From: UBA3824 sp017541145
GTDB taxonomy: Bacteria; Bacteroidota; Bacteroidia; Bacteroidales; UBA3824
Direction of reading: 5' to 3'
Assembly: GCA_947168365.1 (NCBI GenBank)
Contig: CAMVLO010000008.1
Coordinates: 30,580 to 94,579, forward strand
Length of the DNA stretch: 64,000 bases
Of the stretch, positions 60,385 to 64,000 are shown piece after piece. Below the pieces are notes generated by a model. The model saw only the letters and a list, made by a program, of their open reading frames with translations. It did no database searches and had not been told where the DNA came from. Each line of letters starts with the position of its first letter. Position 1 is the stretch's first letter. The translations under genes were made by a program, and so were the position numbers.

Positions 60385-60424
60385 AAACGCAAATCCAAAG
60401 AAAAAAAGCTCTGAATTTGCGTTT
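60385..60424 (-). terminator. Terminator after map
   Basis: On the minus strand AAACGCAAAT (60424-60415) pairs with ATTTGCGTTT (60394-60385) and runs into a string of T. Confidence 0.8.
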
Positions 60425-60446
60425 AATATGATTAAAAGAAATATAA

Positions 60447-61301
60447 TTAATGTGTTAAAATTTCAACACCATTTTCCGTCATTACAAATGTATGTTCCCA
60501 CTGAGCTGACGGAAGTTCGTCTTCTGTGATTACAGTCCAATTGTTGTCGGCATCAATAAATACGTGCCAATCACCCAAATTTACCATCGGTTCTATTGTA
60601 AAAACCATTCCCGGAACAAGCAACATACCTGTACCTTTGCGACCGTAATGAAGCACTTCGGGTTCGTCGTGGAATTTTAGTCCGACACCGTGTCCGCACA
60701 AATCACGAACTACTGTACAACCGTTTTTGTGTGCGTGGGTCTGAATTGCATTGCCGATATCGCCGACAAATGAATACGGTTTTGCTGCTTTCATGCCGAC
60801 TTCAAGACATTCTTTGGCAACTCTTACAAGGTTTTCTTTTTCAGGAGTGGTTTTGCCGATAATAAACATCCTTGATGCGTCGGCAAAATATCCGTTGAGA
60901 ATTGTAGTACAATCCACGTTTATGATATCGCCCTCTTCAAGAATTATATCGTCGGAAGGAATACCGTGACAAACTTCCTCGTTGATTGAAGTACAACAGC
61001 TTTTCGGGAAACCTTCGTAACCGAGACATGCCGGTGTAGCATTGTGAGATATGGTATAATCGTAAACAAGTTTATCGATTTCGGCGGTTGACATCCCGGC
61101 ATGAATTTTTTCACCAACAAGGTCGAGAATTGCAGTGTTGATAACGCCGGCTTGTCTGATTCCGTCTATCTGACCGGGTGTAAGAATAAGCCCCCGACGC
61201 GGAACAAGTTTTCCTTTGTTTTGCCAATACAAAACTTTTTTATCCATTTCGGTTGGCTCTTGTCCCTTGGGCACAACCCAATTTTTCCTTTGAAATATCA
61301 T
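60447..61301 (-). CDS. map: Methionine aminopeptidase, type I, with N-terminal extension
   Basis: A 284-residue metalloprotease that removes the initiator Met. The pita-bread fold carries the five metal ligands: Asp in NVDCTTILNGYFADASRMF (two), His in GHGVGLKFHDEPEVLHYG, and Glu in FTIEPMV and the final WEHTFVMTENG. An N-terminal extension of about 40 residues (MIFQRKNWVVPKGQEPTEMD, then WQNKGKLVPRRG) precedes the usual start and is typical of the Bacteroidota form. It has a TATCTTTG promoter box on the minus strand (61364-61357) and its own terminator. Confidence 0.95.
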   Translation of the reverse strand: MIFQRKNWVVPKGQEPTEMDKKVLYWQNKGKLVPRRGLILTPGQIDGIRQAGVINTAILDLVGEKIHAGMSTAEIDKLVYDYTISHNATPACLGYEGFPKSCCTSINEEVCHGIPSDDIILEEGDIINVDCTTILNGYFADASRMFIIGKTTPEKENLVRVAKECLEVGMKAAKPYSFVGDIGNAIQTHAHKNGCTVVRDLCGHGVGLKFHDEPEVLHYGRKGTGMLLVPGMVFTIEPMVNLGDWHVFIDADNNWTVITEDELPSAQWEHTFVMTENGVEILTH

Positions 61302-61459
61302 TATGATGAATTTTTTTTTGCTACTAACTAATAAAAAGCGTGTTTTTTACAGTTTGCAAAGATACTTAAAAAGAATCTAATTTGATAATTTCAATGTTTT
61401 TTTTTTAATAAATTATAATATATTTTCAGTTAGTCAACCCTTAATAAAGGATTTTATTG

Positions 61460-61467
61460 TATCTTTG
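61460..61467 (+). promoter_or_regulatory. -7 promoter element of the Sir2 gene
   Basis: TATCTTTG, matching TAnnTTTG, about 100 bp before the start codon; implies a leader of roughly 95 nt. Confidence 0.6.
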
Positions 61468-61568
61468 CCAAATAATTGCAAACGTATCAACCGCGCTTTT
61501 TATAGAAAAAATCACGGCACAAGCAATATGAATTGAATATAAATATAAATAAACAACAGCACAAAAAA

Positions 61569-62306
61569 ATGGACAAAGACATATTAACCCAAGCGGCAGA
61601 ACTCATAAAAAATGCCAAATGCCTGATAGCGTTTACAGGCGCAGGAATCAGTGTAGAGAGCGGAATTCCTTCTTTTAGAGGCGAAGGCGGATTGTGGTCG
61701 AAATACAATCCTAATGTATTGTCTCTAAGTAGATTTTATAAAGAAACCGGTCCCGCATGGAAAGATATTAAAGAGATTTTTTACGATTATTGGGGCAAAT
61801 CGGATCCCAATGCAGCTCACAAGGCTTTGGCGAAATTGGAAACCGAAGGTCTGCTAAAAGCTGTAATCACCATGAATATCGATAATCTCCACCAAAAAGC
61901 CGGCAGCAAAAATGTTTACGAATTTCACGGAACACTTGACAAAATGGTTTGTACAAAGTGCGGCAAAAAATTCAACAGCGGCGATGTCAACCTCAAAAAT
62001 TTGCCGCCAAAATGCGATTGCGGCGGCGTTTTGAAACCTGATTTCGTATTTTTTGAAGAAGGGATACCGTCGTTAGCTTACAACAAATCGTTTGAATACG
62101 CCCAAAAAGCAGACGTGGTACTTGTGGTTGGCACAACAGGCGAAGTAACTCCCGCTGCCTACGTTCCGACAATCGCAAAACAGCACGGCGCAAAAATCAT
62201 AGAAATCAATCCCAAAGATTCAGCCTACACTCATACCGTTACCGATATCTATATACAAGAAAAAGCCGGTACCGCGTTGACAGAATTACTCAACAAAATA
62301 TTTTAA
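61569..62306 (+). CDS. cobB: NAD-dependent protein deacylase, Sir2 family
   Basis: A 245-residue sirtuin that removes acyl groups from lysine using NAD. Motifs: IAFTGAGISVESGIPSFRG for NAD, TMNIDNLHQKAGS, the catalytic His in VYEFHGTL, a zinc site of four cysteines (CTKCGKKF and PPKCDCGG) and VVGTTGEVTPAAYV followed by IEINPKDS. The open frame reaches back to 61533, but MDKDILTQAAELIKNAKC at 61569 fits the family better. It is followed after 5 bp by the S41 protease gene and may share its message. Confidence 0.93.
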   Translation: MDKDILTQAAELIKNAKCLIAFTGAGISVESGIPSFRGEGGLWSKYNPNVLSLSRFYKETGPAWKDIKEIFYDYWGKSDPNAAHKALAKLETEGLLKAVITMNIDNLHQKAGSKNVYEFHGTLDKMVCTKCGKKFNSGDVNLKNLPPKCDCGGVLKPDFVFFEEGIPSLAYNKSFEYAQKADVVLVVGTTGEVTPAAYVPTIAKQHGAKIIEINPKDSAYTHTVTDIYIQEKAGTALTELLNKIF

Positions 62307-62311
62307 CATAA

Positions 62312-63937
62312 ATGCACAAAATAAGCATAGCTTGCATATTATTAATTTTTTCACTCAATTGTAACGCCCAACAGCCGGCAGAGCTTCAAAAATTGGAGCA
62401 AGTGCTCAATAGTATTACAAATATTTATTTGGACACTATCAACGAACACAAACTGGTGGAACAGACGATAAAAACAATGTTTGAGCGACTGGACCCGCAT
62501 ACAGTTTACCGTAACAAAGACGAAGCCGAAGAGGATAGAAAAAAACTTACCGCACATTATACCGGAATTGGAATTCAGTTCAGGATGTTCAACGATTCGA
62601 TGACAATAATAAAAGTAAAAACGAACAGCCCTGCCGAAAAAGCCGGTATCAAACCGTTTACGAAAATTGATTATATCGGACGCAACAAAGTTTCGGGACA
62701 TCTTCTCAACTACATGGATGTTCACAATATCATACTACAAAACGATGAAGACAGCATTGTTTTGGGTGTAATAAAAGACAACAACAAAGTAAAATCCGTT
62801 ACAATTTTCAAAGACGACATCCAAAACAACAGCATAGAATCATATTATGCGCCAAACGACAGTACTATCTACATGAGAATCACAAGGTTCTCACAATCTA
62901 CTGCCAACGAATTTAATACAATAATCAACAGTTTCAACAAGAAACACAGAAAAAACCTGATACTCGATCTTAGAGACAATCCGGGCGGCATATTATCAAG
63001 TTGTATTGAAATTTGTGACAATTTTTTTGCACCGAACATCATGATGCTAAGTGCAAGAGGTCAACACATGGACGACCACAGCTATTTTTCCACCGAAAAA
63101 GAGTTGCTCGTTAACAGCCGTATCTGCATAATAATCAACGAAAAATCAGCCTCAGCAAGCGAAGTAATAGCCGGAGCTGTTCAGGATTGGGATCGCGGCG
63201 TAATTATCGGCAGACGAAGCTACGGCAAAGGTTTGGTACAACAGATTATCAACCTGAACGACGGCTCACAGATAAGAATCACAAATTCCAAATACTACAC
63301 CCCCGCCGGACGCTGCATACAAAAACCTTACAAACCCGGCAACTTTGATGAATATTTCAACGAGCTAAACAACAGACGAATTATCGGCGAAAATCTTCAC
63401 GAAGACAAGATGATAATAAACGATTCTACTGTTTACGAAAGCATCATACATCACCGCAAATTGTACTCAAAACGCGGAATTTCGCCCGATATGTTTGTGC
63501 CGGAAGATACAGTAACACTTCCGGATTTTTGGCCAAACTGGATAGAAACCGGGGCTATTGACAATTTTGTTCTAACATTTATCAACAACAATAAATTCAA
63601 AATGCTAAAAGAATACAGCAAATTCAGCACATTCAACAGCAGATTTGGAATCACGGAAGAAATACTCGAACAACTTCGCAGCTATTGCGAAACCGACACC
63701 TCAAAATGTCAAAAGGTAACAACAAAAGAATTCAAACAAAACGTACAAAAACCAAACACAAAAGAATTGATGAAAAAACAAATAAAATCGCGTTTTGCAT
63801 ATTATATCTTTGACAAGAACGAATGTCGTAAAATCTTAAATATCAACGACAAAGATTATCAATCAGCACTGCAATTAGTAAACAATCCGTCAGAATATTA
63901 CCAATATCTCAGCGGAAAAGATTCGTCCTCAAAGTGA
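62312..63937 (+). CDS. S41-family C-terminal processing peptidase
   Basis: A 541-residue periplasmic protease with a type I signal peptide (ISIACILLIFSLNCNAQ). After a short helical region come a PDZ domain around GIGIQFRMFNDSMTIIKVKT, the core LDLRDNPGGILSS, the nucleophile Ser in NEKSASASEVIAGAVQDWDR and the Lys in GRRSYGKGLVQQ. The C-terminal 180 residues are Lys-rich and helical. It is a CtpA-like enzyme, shorter than the S41A protein at 21124 and not closely related to it. It starts 5 bp after the sirtuin gene. Only about 60 bp of the window remain beyond its stop, without a visible feature. Confidence 0.92.
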   Translation: MHKISIACILLIFSLNCNAQQPAELQKLEQVLNSITNIYLDTINEHKLVEQTIKTMFERLDPHTVYRNKDEAEEDRKKLTAHYTGIGIQFRMFNDSMTIIKVKTNSPAEKAGIKPFTKIDYIGRNKVSGHLLNYMDVHNIILQNDEDSIVLGVIKDNNKVKSVTIFKDDIQNNSIESYYAPNDSTIYMRITRFSQSTANEFNTIINSFNKKHRKNLILDLRDNPGGILSSCIEICDNFFAPNIMMLSARGQHMDDHSYFSTEKELLVNSRICIIINEKSASASEVIAGAVQDWDRGVIIGRRSYGKGLVQQIINLNDGSQIRITNSKYYTPAGRCIQKPYKPGNFDEYFNELNNRRIIGENLHEDKMIINDSTVYESIIHHRKLYSKRGISPDMFVPEDTVTLPDFWPNWIETGAIDNFVLTFINNNKFKMLKEYSKFSTFNSRFGITEEILEQLRSYCETDTSKCQKVTTKEFKQNVQKPNTKELMKKQIKSRFAYYIFDKNECRKILNINDKDYQSALQLVNNPSEYYQYLSGKDSSSK

Positions 63938-64000
63938 ACAAAAAATAATTATTGGTGTCCGAGAAAAATAAAAAATCGAATAAAAATAGGGCTGCCATAA

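Overview
The window looks like a chromosomal segment of a low-GC member of the Bacteroidales (phylum Bacteroidota). The evidence is the recurring Bacteroidota promoter form (TTTG, 19-21 bp, TAnnTTTG) in front of many genes, the scarcity of strong Shine-Dalgarno sequences, lineage-typical families (DUF3822 next to rsmD, tandem lepB genes beside dapB, the Bacteroidales-type ArgA-like acetyltransferase), and lipoprotein signals followed by acidic residues. Nearly all of it is ordinary chromosome. I see no insertion sequence, prophage, CRISPR array or rRNA operon.

Region by region. 1-4383 (all leftward): a TPR protein cut by the window edge, engB, a secreted esterase and a GT-C membrane glycosyltransferase with a TPR tail. 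4384-8051: about 3.7 kb of very A/T-rich DNA whose only gene is a CI/XRE-type regulator at 6672. That gene sits behind a dense array of TTTACAA heptamers, including a 30-bp near-palindrome, and several other inverted repeats lie in the desert. 8052-12384 (rightward): pyrD, a broken AAA ATPase remnant behind a repeat-containing leader, yhcC, tRNA-Gly, a GH26 mannanase, rnpB and ridA. 12449-25119 (mostly leftward): a leucine-rich-repeat protein, pgi, nudC, two identical tRNA-Glu genes, fmt, nhaC, pyk, prc, tRNA-Arg and a RecD-like helicase. 25293-30930: an anchored unknown protein, DUF3822 plus rsmD, then three putative lipoproteins, one a papain-fold protease, and a Nudix gene.

30968-37546 is a conserved housekeeping stretch: two signal peptidase I paralogues (one lacking the catalytic serine), dapB, and the thrS-infC-rpmI-rplT operon. 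infC has no ATG, GTG or TTG at its true start; an AUA codon lies 8 nt behind a GGGAGG ribosome-binding site. 37879-45490 holds xerD and a surface-glycan block: a tight four-gene operon (class V aminotransferase, TagD-like cytidylyltransferase, LicD, CDP-glycerol glycerophosphotransferase family), then a GT10 glycosyltransferase and a YejM/PbgA-like membrane phosphatase-fold protein on the other strand. The operon looks able to make a CDP-activated polyol or amino-alcohol phosphate and attach it to a glycan, a teichoic-acid-like modification in a Gram-negative lineage. This is the best candidate here for unexplored biology.

45619-63937: a POT peptide transporter, an ArgA-like acetyltransferase, a PA14-containing GH31 lipoprotein, a MATE exporter, tRNA-Arg, an FKBP-type isomerase with a His/Cys-rich repeat tail, recF and dnaX, a polysaccharide flippase, two secreted unknown proteins behind a promoter-hairpin leader, a GNAT enzyme, methionine aminopeptidase, a Sir2 deacylase and a second S41 protease. 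All calls rest on reading the sequence and the translations; no database search was run.
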